From a virus: a stretch of DNA of 20,613 nt. The notes below the pieces were generated by a model. It did no database searches. It was not told the origin of the DNA and worked only from the letters and a program-made list of their open reading frames with translations. Shown one piece after another: positions 7,971 to 15,854 of the stretch (positions are counted from its first letter, which is position 1; each line of letters starts with the position of its first letter). The stretch is from IMG/VR virus record IMGVR_UViG_3300042516_003264, positions 1-20,613 of that record, one strand, 5' to 3'. The position numbers were made by a program, and so were the translations under genes.

Positions 7971-8402
7971 ATGGCCGTAGTTCTCCCCCTTGGGACCACC
8001 GCAACCCTGACGCCGGCAACCGGAACGGCGATCACCTTGAACTGCCTCAGCGTGACTGGAGCCACCCGCTCGGTCGCCATGGCTGAAATCACCGCGCTTT
8101 CGGATTACACGCTGAAGCGTTTGCCGAGCCGAGTGGATCCCGGCACCGTCAGCTTCGAGCTGTATCTGGAAGACACGGCAACAGCCACCAATCCCTTGAA
8201 AACGATCAAGGACTGGCAGGCCACCGTCACAGGGTCCAGCATTGGTTACAACAGCGTAACGCTGAGCCTGAATTTCCCAGGCTCAACCATTGACGCGCTG
8301 ATCAGCTACCAAGGCTACATCAGCGAAGTGACCGACCCGACCGTGGGTGCCGGTGACGATGCGCTGCGTTTCACGGTGACCATGCAGGTAACCGCAGTCT
8401 GA
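7971..8402 (+). CDS. Major tail tube protein
   Basis: A 143-residue, Thr/Ala/Ser-rich, beta-strand-rich protein that is the best candidate for the tail tube subunit. It begins with a GTTATLTPATG segment and has the paired pattern LPSRVDPGTVSFELYLEDT and LNFPGSTIDALISYQGYISE seen in siphovirus tube proteins, ending in a clear final strand LRFTVTMQVTAV. GGAG upstream (about 7961-7964) supports the ATG. It precedes the frameshifted tail chaperone pair and tape measure gene, a conserved order. Confidence 0.82.
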   Translation: MAVVLPLGTTATLTPATGTAITLNCLSVTGATRSVAMAEITALSDYTLKRLPSRVDPGTVSFELYLEDTATATNPLKTIKDWQATVTGSSIGYNSVTLSLNFPGSTIDALISYQGYISEVTDPTVGAGDDALRFTVTMQVTAV

Positions 8403-8414
8403 TGAGGGTGGGCG

Positions 8415-8762
8415 ATGAGTTTAAGTAGAGATGAGATTCTCGCCAAAAAAGGCGGGAAGGTGGTCGAGGTCACGGTGCCGGAATGGGGTGGCACCGTGCA
8501 TCTGCGGGAGATGACGGCGGCGGAGCGTGACGCATTTGAGCAGGCCAGCCTGGACAAGTCTGGCACCGCTCGTCTGATCAACATCCGCGCGCGTCTTGCC
8601 AGCATTTCCATCTGCGACGATTCTGGCAAGCGCCTGTTTTCCGACAGCGACATCCACCTGCTGGGTGAGCTGCCGGCATCGGCGCTTGACCGCATCTTCG
8701 ATGCCAGCATGCGCCTGAACAAGATCAGCAAGGCGGATGTGGACGAACTGGAAAAAAACTAA
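8415..8762 (+). CDS. Tail assembly chaperone, short form (gpG-like)
   Basis: A 115-residue helical protein (MSLSRDEILAKKGGKVVEVT start, then LREMTAAERDAFEQA) matching the tail assembly chaperone class that binds the tape measure protein during tail building. The pattern V-P-e-W-G-G-x-V-x-v-R-x-m-t-A-x-E-R-d is typical of these proteins in HK97-like phages. It ends in E-K-N-stop, with the final codons forming the slippery sequence used for the -1 frameshift. It is the more abundant product, and the longer form is described separately. Confidence 0.85.
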   Translation: MSLSRDEILAKKGGKVVEVTVPEWGGTVHLREMTAAERDAFEQASLDKSGTARLINIRARLASISICDDSGKRLFSDSDIHLLGELPASALDRIFDASMRLNKISKADVDELEKN

Positions 8763-9115
8763 GAAGCAATCCAACGCGAAGGATTCTCTTTGCGTTGGCC
8801 GGCCACCTCGGCATGACGGTGGCGCAGCTTGGCGACTGCATGACCAGCACGGAACTGTCGGAGTGGGCGGCGCTGCTGGCCGTTGAGCCGTGGGGGCCGT
8901 ACCGGCTGGACCTCCTGAACGCCATCTCTGCCTATGCCAGCGCTGCGCCGTGGTGCAAAGGCACCAAGGTCAGCGACTGGATGCCGCGCTTCGATGGCGG
9001 CAAACCAACGGATCAGACCTCGATGCTGGCATACTTGAAGGCATTGGGAGGTGTGGTGCATGGCGACCATCAGCAGAATGGCGATCAACCTGGCATGGGA
9101 AGGCCAGGAAGCTGA
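8415..9115 (+). CDS. Tail assembly chaperone, long form by -1 frameshift (gpGT-like)
   Basis: Reading 8415-8759, then slipping back one base and continuing from 8759 to 9115, gives a protein of about 234 residues. Across the junction it reads ELEKN then LRSNPTRRILFALAGHLGMT, followed by a small domain MTSTELSEWAALLAVEPWGP and YRLDLLNAI. That second part resembles minor tail protein T: R-R-I-x-F-A-L-G-x-x-l-g-x-x-v-x-x-l, then L-x-x-W-x-A-y-x-x-x-e-P-x-G. The -1 frame has no good start of its own before 8795 (a TTG inside the hairpin), so a frameshift product explains it better. It overlaps the tape measure start. Confidence 0.85.
8753..8798 (+). promoter_or_regulatory. Programmed -1 ribosomal frameshift signal
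   Basis: The slippery heptamer A AAA AAC lies at 8753-8759 in the right phase, directly before the stop TAA at 8760-8762. Eleven bases further, 8771-8781 (CCAACGCGAAG) pairs with 8788-8798 (CTTTGCGTTGG), an 11-bp stem with one G-U pair and a six-base loop. Slippery site, spacer and hairpin together form the classic layout for a stimulated -1 shift, as in lambda G/GT. Seen directly; efficiency is unknown. Confidence 0.88.
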
Positions 9116-11321
9116 GGCCGGTTTAGCCAAGACTTCCAACCTGCTCAAGCAGACAGGCATCGCCGCTCTGGATGCCGCCAGCAGTTTCTCGCAGATGATC
9201 CGCTCCAAGGTCGAACAGCTCGGCCTTGATAACAGCCAAATCCGCAGCTTGTCAAAACTCTCCGAGCTCGACCAGGAGCGTGCACTCGCACGCATGGAAG
9301 AGGAAAAGAATCTGCGCTCGATGTCCAAATCGAGCCAGTTGCTTTACGAACAGATGTTGGCACAGGCTGATGAGCAGGCCGCCGCTGATGAAAAGGCTCG
9401 CGCTTCGGCCAAGTCTCGCGCCGAAATGCTGTCCAAGATGACGCTGCTTGAAAAGGATCTCCTGTTTGCCAAGGAGAAAGAGCGCGCGCTGCTGCTGACG
9501 ATGACGCCAGAGCAGCAGAAGGCCTACGAGCTGAACAAGGCCAACGCCGAGAAAGTGCGAACCGAAGCCGAGCAGCGGCAGAAGATGCTGGAAAGCATGA
9601 GCGCTCTGGACCGCCGGCGCTTTCTGGAAAAGGAAGCCAGGGAAAAGGCCATCCTTGGCATGACTGAAAAACAGCAGCTCGCCTTTGAAAAGGCGGAAAA
9701 AGACAAACTAGAGAAGCAACGCAAGGCCGACCGCCTTGCCGCCATGTCGTTCATGGAACGCATCAAAGAGATGCTGAAAGGCATGAATGACCTGAAGGCC
9801 ACCATCGAGATGATCCGTGGGATCATGAATCTAGCCTTTGCCATTCCACGCTCGATTGTCAGCGGCCTGTCGGGTGTTCTCAAGCTTGGCGGCGAGCTGG
9901 AGACCACCCAGATTCAGATGGGTGCGTTGGTTGGCAACTTTGAGGCTGGCGCCAAATCCCTGGAAAACCTGCGCCAGATCACCCGCGACATGGGTGTGCC
10001 GATGCAGGAGCTGGTCGGCGGATTCCGCGATCTGGTTTCTGCCGGCCTCAATGCGCAGGATGCCGAGAAACTGCTGCGTACCTTCAGCAAACTGGCGCCG
10101 CTTCTGGGTCAAGGCGGCATTGGCCAATTGTCCAGCGGCATCGGTGCCATGGCTCAATCTGGCGTGGCCGAACGGTCAGCGCTCGATGCGATGCAGCGCT
10201 CGGGCCTGCAGGTGTACGAGCAACTGGCGCAGAAGCTGACCAACATCACCGGCACCGCCTATACCGTGCGGGATGCCATGAAGGCGGTAGAGCAGGGGGG
10301 TGTGCTGGCCAGCACGGCCATTCAAGCGATCCAGCAGGCGGCCAATTCACCCAAGGCCATCGAGGCTGCGCAGCGCATCAGCAACAGCCTAGAAGGCCAG
10401 CTCGGCAGACTGCGTGAAGGATTCACCGAGCTGCTGCGGGATGTTGGCGATGGTTTGCTGAAAGGCTTGGATGTGCAGGCCTTTGTCGCTTCACTGCGTG
10501 GCGTGTTTGAGGCGATCACGCTGATTGTTCGCAGCATTGTCGATATGTTCATGCCGATTCTCGACCCGCAGCAGCGTGGCGATGCCTTGGAAGCCACCTT
10601 TAAAAAGGTGCGGGATCTGGCGCTCGATGCCTCCGAAAAGTTTGCCAAGATGGCTGTCGACATCAAAGCGGCTTTCGATGCCTTGTTTGCTCGCATTCAG
10701 GCTGAAATCAACAAGCTGATGGCTCGGCTGGAATTCGGACCAGTCGGCCTGATTGGTGGCGGCGCGGAAGGCGCCATCAATCGTGCTTTGGCTGGAGAGG
10801 ACAAGCTGGCCGATGCCAGGGTAAAGGCAGCGCAGGCGGCAGCAGAAAAGAACAAGAAAGCCATCGATGACTTCTTTGGCAACATTCGCAAGAAGGCAGA
10901 AGACCTTGATGCTGGCCGTGCTGCAGATCGTGCGCAGTTGCCTGCCAATGCCGGACCACAGCTACCCAATGCTCGCCAACTGACCGACCAGTTTTCAGGC
11001 CTGCGCGGTCTGCAGTTGCGTGCTGGTCAAGGTGATGTCTTCCAGGCTGGTGAAATCCAGTCCGCTCTTTCCGGGTTTCTTTCCAAAATGCAACAGCCGG
11101 ATGCCGGGATTAACCAGCGCATCGAGGCCGGGAGCGCCGCGGCGGCTGAAGCCATCATCCGCAACAACAACCGGGAAGGCGTGCAGAACATTCAGGAAGC
11201 GATCAAGCAAGCCGTTGAGGCTGCGAAAGAAGAGGCGCAGAAGCAGACAGAGCTGGAGAAGGAAATGCTCAAGGCGCTTCAAGGCATCAAACTACCCGCC
11301 ACTGTTCAGGTGGCCGTCTGA
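9060..11321 (+). CDS. Tape measure protein
   Basis: A 753-residue tail length-setting protein. Residues from about 60 to 240 are a highly charged coiled coil with three imperfect repeats of about 45-55 residues, each with an L-S-x-M/L-x-x-L-x entry, an E/K-rich helix, then MS/MT-x-x-x-Q. Then comes the tape measure domain itself (SGVLKLGGELETTQIQMGAL, VPMQELVGGFRDLVSAGL, FSKLAPLLGQGGIGQLSSGI), and further helices follow. ATG 9060 is preferred over the in-frame GTG 9051 because GGGAGG at 9046-9052 is correctly spaced. At this length the tail would be roughly 110 nm by the usual rule of about 1.5 angstrom per residue (an inference). Follows the chaperone gene as expected. Confidence 0.9.
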   Translation: MATISRMAINLAWEGQEAEAGLAKTSNLLKQTGIAALDAASSFSQMIRSKVEQLGLDNSQIRSLSKLSELDQERALARMEEEKNLRSMSKSSQLLYEQMLAQADEQAAADEKARASAKSRAEMLSKMTLLEKDLLFAKEKERALLLTMTPEQQKAYELNKANAEKVRTEAEQRQKMLESMSALDRRRFLEKEAREKAILGMTEKQQLAFEKAEKDKLEKQRKADRLAAMSFMERIKEMLKGMNDLKATIEMIRGIMNLAFAIPRSIVSGLSGVLKLGGELETTQIQMGALVGNFEAGAKSLENLRQITRDMGVPMQELVGGFRDLVSAGLNAQDAEKLLRTFSKLAPLLGQGGIGQLSSGIGAMAQSGVAERSALDAMQRSGLQVYEQLAQKLTNITGTAYTVRDAMKAVEQGGVLASTAIQAIQQAANSPKAIEAAQRISNSLEGQLGRLREGFTELLRDVGDGLLKGLDVQAFVASLRGVFEAITLIVRSIVDMFMPILDPQQRGDALEATFKKVRDLALDASEKFAKMAVDIKAAFDALFARIQAEINKLMARLEFGPVGLIGGGAEGAINRALAGEDKLADARVKAAQAAAEKNKKAIDDFFGNIRKKAEDLDAGRAADRAQLPANAGPQLPNARQLTDQFSGLRGLQLRAGQGDVFQAGEIQSALSGFLSKMQQPDAGINQRIEAGSAAAAEAIIRNNNREGVQNIQEAIKQAVEAAKEEAQKQTELEKEMLKALQGIKLPATVQVAV

Positions 11322-11329
11322 GGTAACCA

Positions 11330-12313
11330 ATGGCCTACACGCTTTTCAAAGAAGTCATCGAAGGCCGCAGCGGCAGCGTGGACCAGCGCTACCAGCGCGC
11401 CTATAAGCGCGTGTTTCTGGTCAAGACAGATTCGGCTGGCTACGGTCCATACTACGCTGGGAGCCATCCCAGCCTGCCGCTGGTCTGGTCGGTGCATCCA
11501 GAGGATCCTTTCGCCTATTGCGTTGGCTTCTCGGTTGATCAAGACCAGAATGATGGCACCCTGTGGCGCGTCACAGCTAACTATGCCTATAACGCCGACA
11601 CCTTTCAGGGTGGCGGAGTCGGCACTGGCGCCACCGGAAATCCGGCCATCGACACCCAGCAGCAAGGCCAAGCACCGACTGAGCGTGTGCAGAATCCACT
11701 GTCTAGGCCGCGGGACTACCAAATAGCCACCGTGGCCTACCCGGAAGCGCTGCGCGGCGACACCAACGGTAACGCCATTCTCAACAGCGCCTACGACCCA
11801 TTCTTGCCACCAAGCGAAATCCAGCGTTTTGGCGCTCAGGTGACTATCGGCCTCAATGCGGCCACGCCACCGTCTGAAGCATGGATGAGCGCAGTTGGCA
11901 AGCTGAACGCCAGCACGCTGACCATCACGCCGCCAGGTTCCACCATTTCGCTGGCAGCCAAAACCACCCGCCTCAACAGCCTCAACGCTCAGGCCGTCTA
12001 TGAAAACGGCGTAGCCTATTGGAGGTGGACGCTGGCCTTCGAGTTCAGGCCGAGCACGACTACCTACACCAGCGGTTGGGTGCAGCTTGGCAGCAGTTGG
12101 CCAGTCCTCGGCTGGAAGCTGGTGCTGCTCGATGCCGGCAAACGCCGCTGGGATGGCACGCGCTGGACGCCGTTTACTGATCCACCTGGACAGCAGCCAG
12201 TCACCCAGCCGGTGCTGATGGACGGCAACACCAACCGGCTGGCCGCCAACACCAAGCCGTACTACAAGGCCTGGGACATCTACCCGACCGTCACCTTCCC
12301 GAGTCCGCTCTGA
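11330..12313 (+). CDS. Probable tail tip/distal tail protein, unknown family
   Basis: A 327-residue protein after the tape measure, where distal tail and baseplate genes lie. It opens MAYTLFKEVIEGRSGSVDQR and is rich in aromatic residues and beta segments (VFLVKTDSAGYGPYYAGSHP, AYWRWTLAFEFRP, WVQLGSSWPVLGWKLVLLDA), with no membrane segment or signal peptide. I recognise it as a style seen in planctomycete prophages but cannot name a family. The GAGG in TGAGGT (11318-11323) precedes ATG 11330. A tail-tip or baseplate hub role is inferred from position only. Confidence 0.6.
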   Translation: MAYTLFKEVIEGRSGSVDQRYQRAYKRVFLVKTDSAGYGPYYAGSHPSLPLVWSVHPEDPFAYCVGFSVDQDQNDGTLWRVTANYAYNADTFQGGGVGTGATGNPAIDTQQQGQAPTERVQNPLSRPRDYQIATVAYPEALRGDTNGNAILNSAYDPFLPPSEIQRFGAQVTIGLNAATPPSEAWMSAVGKLNASTLTITPPGSTISLAAKTTRLNSLNAQAVYENGVAYWRWTLAFEFRPSTTTYTSGWVQLGSSWPVLGWKLVLLDAGKRRWDGTRWTPFTDPPGQQPVTQPVLMDGNTNRLAANTKPYYKAWDIYPTVTFPSPL

Positions 12314-12840
12314 TGCCTGGCTATTCGCTGGAGCTGGAGACAATCAAGCGCCTTGGCAAGATGCTCAAGGCGTATGAAGGCGGCGGCATGGCGCCAACGC
12401 TGCGGGAGCACCTCACCGAGCAATACGAGGTGCAAGGCGTTGCAGTGCGCGTGGTGCAGGTGACGGGTGCCAAGCAATCAGACGGCACCTACCCGGCAAA
12501 GCTGCTTGGCAGAAATAGCGAGGCCTACAGTGCCACTTGGTCAGATTACGAGATCGTCAGCGTCATCGAGCCAAACAACGCCACGCTGACCAACGGCAAC
12601 AAGTATGTGGCGCTCTGCGTTGGCTGGTATGCCGGCAGTGGTTCCGGGTCCGGCTCAGGCTCTGGCAGCGCGTCCGGTCTGTGGGTGGTGGCTGGTAGTG
12701 TTTCCAGCACTGCGTCAAACCTGACGCAAACCGTTGTGACTGATGTGACCTGTTCTGGTTCGACGCTGGTGGTGACCAAGAAGACTCTAGTCATACCAGG
12801 TGGCTCTATTTCTTCTGGCTCAGGCAGTGGATCCGGTTGA
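12313..12840 (+). CDS. Tail-associated protein with Ser-Gly repeats
   Basis: A 175-residue protein starting by ATGA overlap. Residues 1 to about 105 look like a compact alpha/beta domain (MPGYSLELETIKRLGKMLKA, EVQGVAVRVVQVTG, NGNKYVALCVGWY). Then a (Gly-Ser)6 tract at 12634-12669, a Ser/Thr-rich beta segment, and a second Gly-Ser tract that runs to the last residue. No known family is recognised. The domain resembles a tail-fibre or tip module with flexible linkers. Its stop overlaps the start of the next gene, which begins with its own Gly-Ser tract. Confidence 0.6.
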   Translation: MPGYSLELETIKRLGKMLKAYEGGGMAPTLREHLTEQYEVQGVAVRVVQVTGAKQSDGTYPAKLLGRNSEAYSATWSDYEIVSVIEPNNATLTNGNKYVALCVGWYAGSGSGSGSGSGSASGLWVVAGSVSSTASNLTQTVVTDVTCSGSTLVVTKKTLVIPGGSISSGSGSGSG

Positions 12841-12920
12841 TGGCTGAGGTCAAGTTTTACTACAGAAATTGCACCTGTTGCTCAGGAAGCGGTTCAGGCT
12901 CCGGCAGCGGGTCCGGCAGT
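12634..12920 (+). repeat. Three (Ser-Gly)n-coding tracts
   Basis: Tracts at 12634-12669, 12814-12837 and 12882-12920 code for alternating Gly and Ser across two adjacent genes. The Ser codons vary (agt, tcc, tca, tct, agc) and so do the Gly codons (ggc, ggt, ggg, gga), so this is repetition kept at the protein level, not a simple DNA microsatellite. Confidence 0.9.
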
Positions 12921-13586
12921 CAGAATTGTGAGTGCCAATATTGGGCAAATACGCCTTGCGCTGGTGAATCCTACGATGCTTGTGAAAGCATTCGGCTGAG
13001 AGCTGTTATTACCTTTGACTATTCAGGCTGCAGTTCCTTTTACGGTGGCAGTTTTTGGAAATGTTCCGGTTCATCTGCCAGCGGAGCTGAGACTGGAATA
13101 GCGCCACCAGAAGAGAGCGGCAGTGACAGCGGTTCATGTCTTCAAGAATGTCCAGATTGTTGCGACCTGTTGCCAGACAGCATCACCCTAGATCTTGTTT
13201 GTGTTGGTGACACCTATGTCACCGAAAATTTGATTGATGCAAATCCGGAAGATCCAAGCTGGTCATTTGACAGCAACTGCCTTGGCAACAGGCCAGACAA
13301 GCAGACCTATATGGTTTTCCCAAGCTGCATGTTTAGCGATAGCAATAATTGCACCGGAATACTTAACATACCTCTAGACGGGTTTTATTTGGTTTTCTAC
13401 CTGTTTGCTGATCCTTTTTACTTGAATCTTGTTTCCTGCAATCCGCTAGATGTCAGATACTCAATAACCTGCGGCAATTCAAGCACTTCAGTTGGTTTCA
13501 GTTTGATGCCATGTCTGAGCGCCTGTATTGGCGACAACACCTGCTGCGTGAGAGCAAACATTTCTATAACCGAGGCTTTTCCGTGA
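12840..13586 (+). CDS. Cysteine-rich Ser-Gly protein, likely tail-tip/receptor protein
   Basis: A 248-residue protein, MAEVKFYYRNCTCC then (Ser-Gly)6 then QNCECQYW. It contains about 23 cysteines (roughly 9 percent), including CC pairs and a SCLQECPDCCD cluster, spread along the whole length. There is no clear signal peptide, so disulfides would have to form after lysis or the cysteines bind metal. A hydrophobic, aromatic segment (FYLVFYLFADPFYLNLV) lies in the C-terminal third, but it looks like a beta region rather than a clean membrane helix. The gene is AT-richer than its neighbours, suggesting recent transfer or a fast-evolving receptor-binding module. Function unknown. ATG overlaps the previous TGA. 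Confidence 0.6.
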   Translation: MAEVKFYYRNCTCCSGSGSGSGSGSGSQNCECQYWANTPCAGESYDACESIRLRAVITFDYSGCSSFYGGSFWKCSGSSASGAETGIAPPEESGSDSGSCLQECPDCCDLLPDSITLDLVCVGDTYVTENLIDANPEDPSWSFDSNCLGNRPDKQTYMVFPSCMFSDSNNCTGILNIPLDGFYLVFYLFADPFYLNLVSCNPLDVRYSITCGNSSTSVGFSLMPCLSACIGDNTCCVRANISITEAFP

Positions 13587-14929
13587 TTGCAAAGCCGTGT
13601 CCACGCGATGCAAAAACATGCCTTTGCCACATCTGCAAGCTGTTCCTGCATGACGAACGCTACCGCAAACTCTGGAACGGCGAAGGACCAGCGCAGCCGG
13701 CACCCGTCATCCCAGGCAAAACATTTGCCAGCAACGCCGACCTAGCCAGAGAGCGAGCCAGACGCGGCAGAGCCAAGTGCCAGTACCTAGGCGACAAGCT
13801 GGAGCTCAAGACCACCTGTCCAGTCGGTTGCGGTGGTGGCACCGAGCTGCACGCTTGCGCCATCCATGGCACCTGCCGGCGCTTCGGCAACGACGAATCG
13901 GTGATGACCTGCTGGCGCTGTCCTGAGTACCAAGCGGAAGAGCAGCTAACGGTAGACCAGTGGGTACAACTGCTCACCAGCACCAAGCGCACCGACGATG
14001 GCGCCATTTACACAGGCAACCAGACCAAGGCGGTCGGTCGCATCATCGATGACCTGCGCCACAACCTTATCGGCAGCCGGCCAGACTTTGCCGTCGAGCG
14101 CGGCATCGTCACCACCGGCGGCGGTCGCTACTGGCCGGGAACCTGGACGATGGCCGCCATCTGCCGGGAAATTGGCTGGAGGCACCCGATACAGGCTTGG
14201 TATCTCGGCGAGAAAGAGCATGACGCCTTCTGGATCAATGAGCTGCGCAAGCTTGATGTCCTATGCGTGGACGCATACGAGGTGCGGAAACTCAATCCGT
14301 ACCGCATTCTGAACGGCTTTGAGTCCAAACTCTATGCGGTGCTGCATTCCGGCATCCAGCAGCCTCTATGGATGGATTCAGACTGCTACCCCTGCCGAGA
14401 CCCCAACCTGCTCTACGAGTGCAGCCTGTACCGGGAAACCGGCAGCGTGCACTACCCAGACCTAGCCAACGCCGAGCCATGGACACGCTGGGAGGGCTGG
14501 GGTGTGGAGCGTGACGACTCGCCACCTATTGAAACTGGCCAGTATCTCTACCACCTAGGCCGTGTGTGGGAAGAAGCGCAGATCGCCAGCAAGCTAAATG
14601 AAATGTCAGACCTGACATATCACTGGGACTACGGTGACAAGGGACCGGCACGGGTCGCCTGGGCGTGGACCAAGCGCCGCCGCGCCATCTACCAAACGGT
14701 CCCAGAGTGGCGAGGTCCGGCGTTCATCCATCTGGGACCAGATGGCAATCCCCTGTTCATCCACCGCTGCCGCGGCAAGGTAAACCCCAAAGGCAACAGC
14801 TTCTACACGCCGCAGCACGGCAACGGCACCGAGCCGCACAACAACCTGCCAGCCGAAGCCATTTACCAGCACTTTTTAGCCAAAGCCAAGGCGCTTTCCG
14901 AGCTTCGTGAATCCTCTACCTCAGAATGA
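13583..14929 (+). CDS. Glycosyltransferase (mannosyltransferase-like) with N-terminal Cys cluster
   Basis: A 448-residue protein. The catalytic part starts at GIVTTGGGRYWPGTW (G174), followed by HPIQAWYLG, LNPYRILNGFESKLYAVLHS and WMDSDCYPCRDPNLLYE, where D265 and D267 give the DxD sugar-nucleotide/metal motif. This order resembles the GT-A mannosyltransferase family (Mannosyl_trans3). Residues 1-116 carry eleven cysteines (C6, C13, C15, C18, C66, C79, C83, C92, C98, C110, C113) and two to three histidines, a probable zinc ribbon. The start is taken as GTG 13583, overlapping the previous stop as GTGA; the open frame starts further up at 13511 but that part lies inside the upstream gene. The target may be host surface sugars or the neighbouring Ser-Gly proteins. 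Confidence 0.8.
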   Translation: MIAKPCPRDAKTCLCHICKLFLHDERYRKLWNGEGPAQPAPVIPGKTFASNADLARERARRGRAKCQYLGDKLELKTTCPVGCGGGTELHACAIHGTCRRFGNDESVMTCWRCPEYQAEEQLTVDQWVQLLTSTKRTDDGAIYTGNQTKAVGRIIDDLRHNLIGSRPDFAVERGIVTTGGGRYWPGTWTMAAICREIGWRHPIQAWYLGEKEHDAFWINELRKLDVLCVDAYEVRKLNPYRILNGFESKLYAVLHSGIQQPLWMDSDCYPCRDPNLLYECSLYRETGSVHYPDLANAEPWTRWEGWGVERDDSPPIETGQYLYHLGRVWEEAQIASKLNEMSDLTYHWDYGDKGPARVAWAWTKRRRAIYQTVPEWRGPAFIHLGPDGNPLFIHRCRGKVNPKGNSFYTPQHGNGTEPHNNLPAEAIYQHFLAKAKALSELRESSTSE

Positions 14930-14948
14930 GGAAAAGAGGAGAATCCGC

Positions 14949-15182
14949 ATGGATTGGCTCACCGCAGCACGCGACCTAGGCTTCCCAGCAGTCATCATCG
15001 CCGGCATGGGTTACGCCATCTGGACTGCGGGAAGCTGGATCGGCAAAGAGCTGCTGGTGCCACTCAGGAACAGGCATTTCGACTTCCTCACATCGCTTGA
15101 GCAGACCAACAAAACCATAGCGGAAAGCATCAAAGAGGTGCACACGCGCATCAACGAGCTGACCTGTCTTCGGAGGGATTAA
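14949..15182 (+). CDS. Small single-span membrane protein (possible holin or spanin-like)
   Basis: A 77-residue protein with one hydrophobic helix, GFPAVIIAGMGYAIWTAGSW, near the N-terminus, followed by a polar helix FLTSLEQTNKTIAESIKEVH likely to form a coiled coil. ATG 14949 is chosen because AGAGGAGA at 14935-14942 lies at good spacing; the upstream in-frame ATG at 14907 is inside the glycosyltransferase gene. Such small membrane proteins near the end of phage late operons are often holins or holin partners, which is an inference here. Confidence 0.65.
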   Translation: MDWLTAARDLGFPAVIIAGMGYAIWTAGSWIGKELLVPLRNRHFDFLTSLEQTNKTIAESIKEVHTRINELTCLRRD

Positions 15183-15854
15183 ATGATTTGGGCGCTATTG
15201 CTGATCGCCGGTCAGGATCTGAAACTGCCGGCAGAAGTCAAAGGCGAGGTGGCCGCCTTTGTCACCGTGCTGGCGGAAACCAGCGGTAAACAAGTCAAGT
15301 TCTACCCTATCGATGCCGGCCTGTCGGTTTTCCCGGCAGCGCTCCTGGCAAATCCAAAAGCCACCGTGGTGGTCGCAGCCAAGGCCGGCACCTATCGCCT
15401 GCTGGCCTACACCGCATCCGGCGACATCCCAAGCGACCCGCAGATTTGCAAGGTCATCATTGGCGGCGGTAAGCCAGACGATGAGAAACCACCACCGCCA
15501 CCAATTCCACCACCCGACAGCGACCCGCTGCTCGAAAACCTCATCGGCATCTACGGCGGCCTGCAGGAGCCTAACAAGCAGAAACACATTAAGGCGCTGG
15601 CCGACATCTACCGCCGCGCCGCTGCCACAGTGGACCAGTACGCCGACCTTGGCACGCTCTACGGAGGCATTCGCCGAAGCGCGACCGAGGTGATTCCTGC
15701 CGATTCCATCCGGCCTATTCGCGAGCGCATCGCCGTCGAGACCATCCGCCAGCTTGGCGACCAGCCGCAGGCGCAACTGACTCCAGCGCTCACTAGCAAG
15801 GCGGCCAGCTATTTCAGCCGTCTTGGCTTTGTCCTGGAGGAGCTGGCGAAATGA
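15183..15854 (+). CDS. Ig-like/poly-proline protein, unknown function
   Basis: A 223-residue protein. An N-terminal beta domain (about residues 10-95) has GLSVFPAALLANPKATVVVA followed by AKAGTYRLLAYTASGD, reading like an Ig-like fold. A Pro tract KPPPPPIPPPDSD then leads to a helical C-terminal domain (NKQKHIKALADIYRRAAATV). It begins MIWALLLIAGQ, a short hydrophobic stretch too weak to call a signal peptide. GGAGGG at 15173-15178 supports the start, and the preceding stop is immediately adjacent. The same two-domain style occurs in planctomycete prophages next to papain-like peptidases. Possible cell-surface or tail-associated role; not established. Confidence 0.6.
   Translation: MIWALLLIAGQDLKLPAEVKGEVAAFVTVLAETSGKQVKFYPIDAGLSVFPAALLANPKATVVVAAKAGTYRLLAYTASGDIPSDPQICKVIIGGGKPDDEKPPPPPIPPPDSDPLLENLIGIYGGLQEPNKQKHIKALADIYRRAAATVDQYADLGTLYGGIRRSATEVIPADSIRPIRERIAVETIRQLGDQPQAQLTPALTSKAASYFSRLGFVLEELAK

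Noticed and set aside
8795-9115. Independent gene starting at TTG 8795
   Set aside because: The start lies inside the hairpin, has no ribosome site, and the residues just upstream (RRILFALAGH) belong to the conserved gpT-like domain; the -1 frameshift explains it.
11306-12343. 345-residue minus-strand open frame opposite the post-tape-measure gene
   Set aside because: Same reason: GC-rich shadow of a coupled + strand gene, with low-complexity composition.
12634-12920. Simple microsatellite
   Set aside because: Codons vary within the tracts, so the repeat is kept at the protein level.
12313-13586. Diversity-generating retroelement target region
   Set aside because: No reverse transcriptase gene and no template/variable repeat pair is visible in the window.
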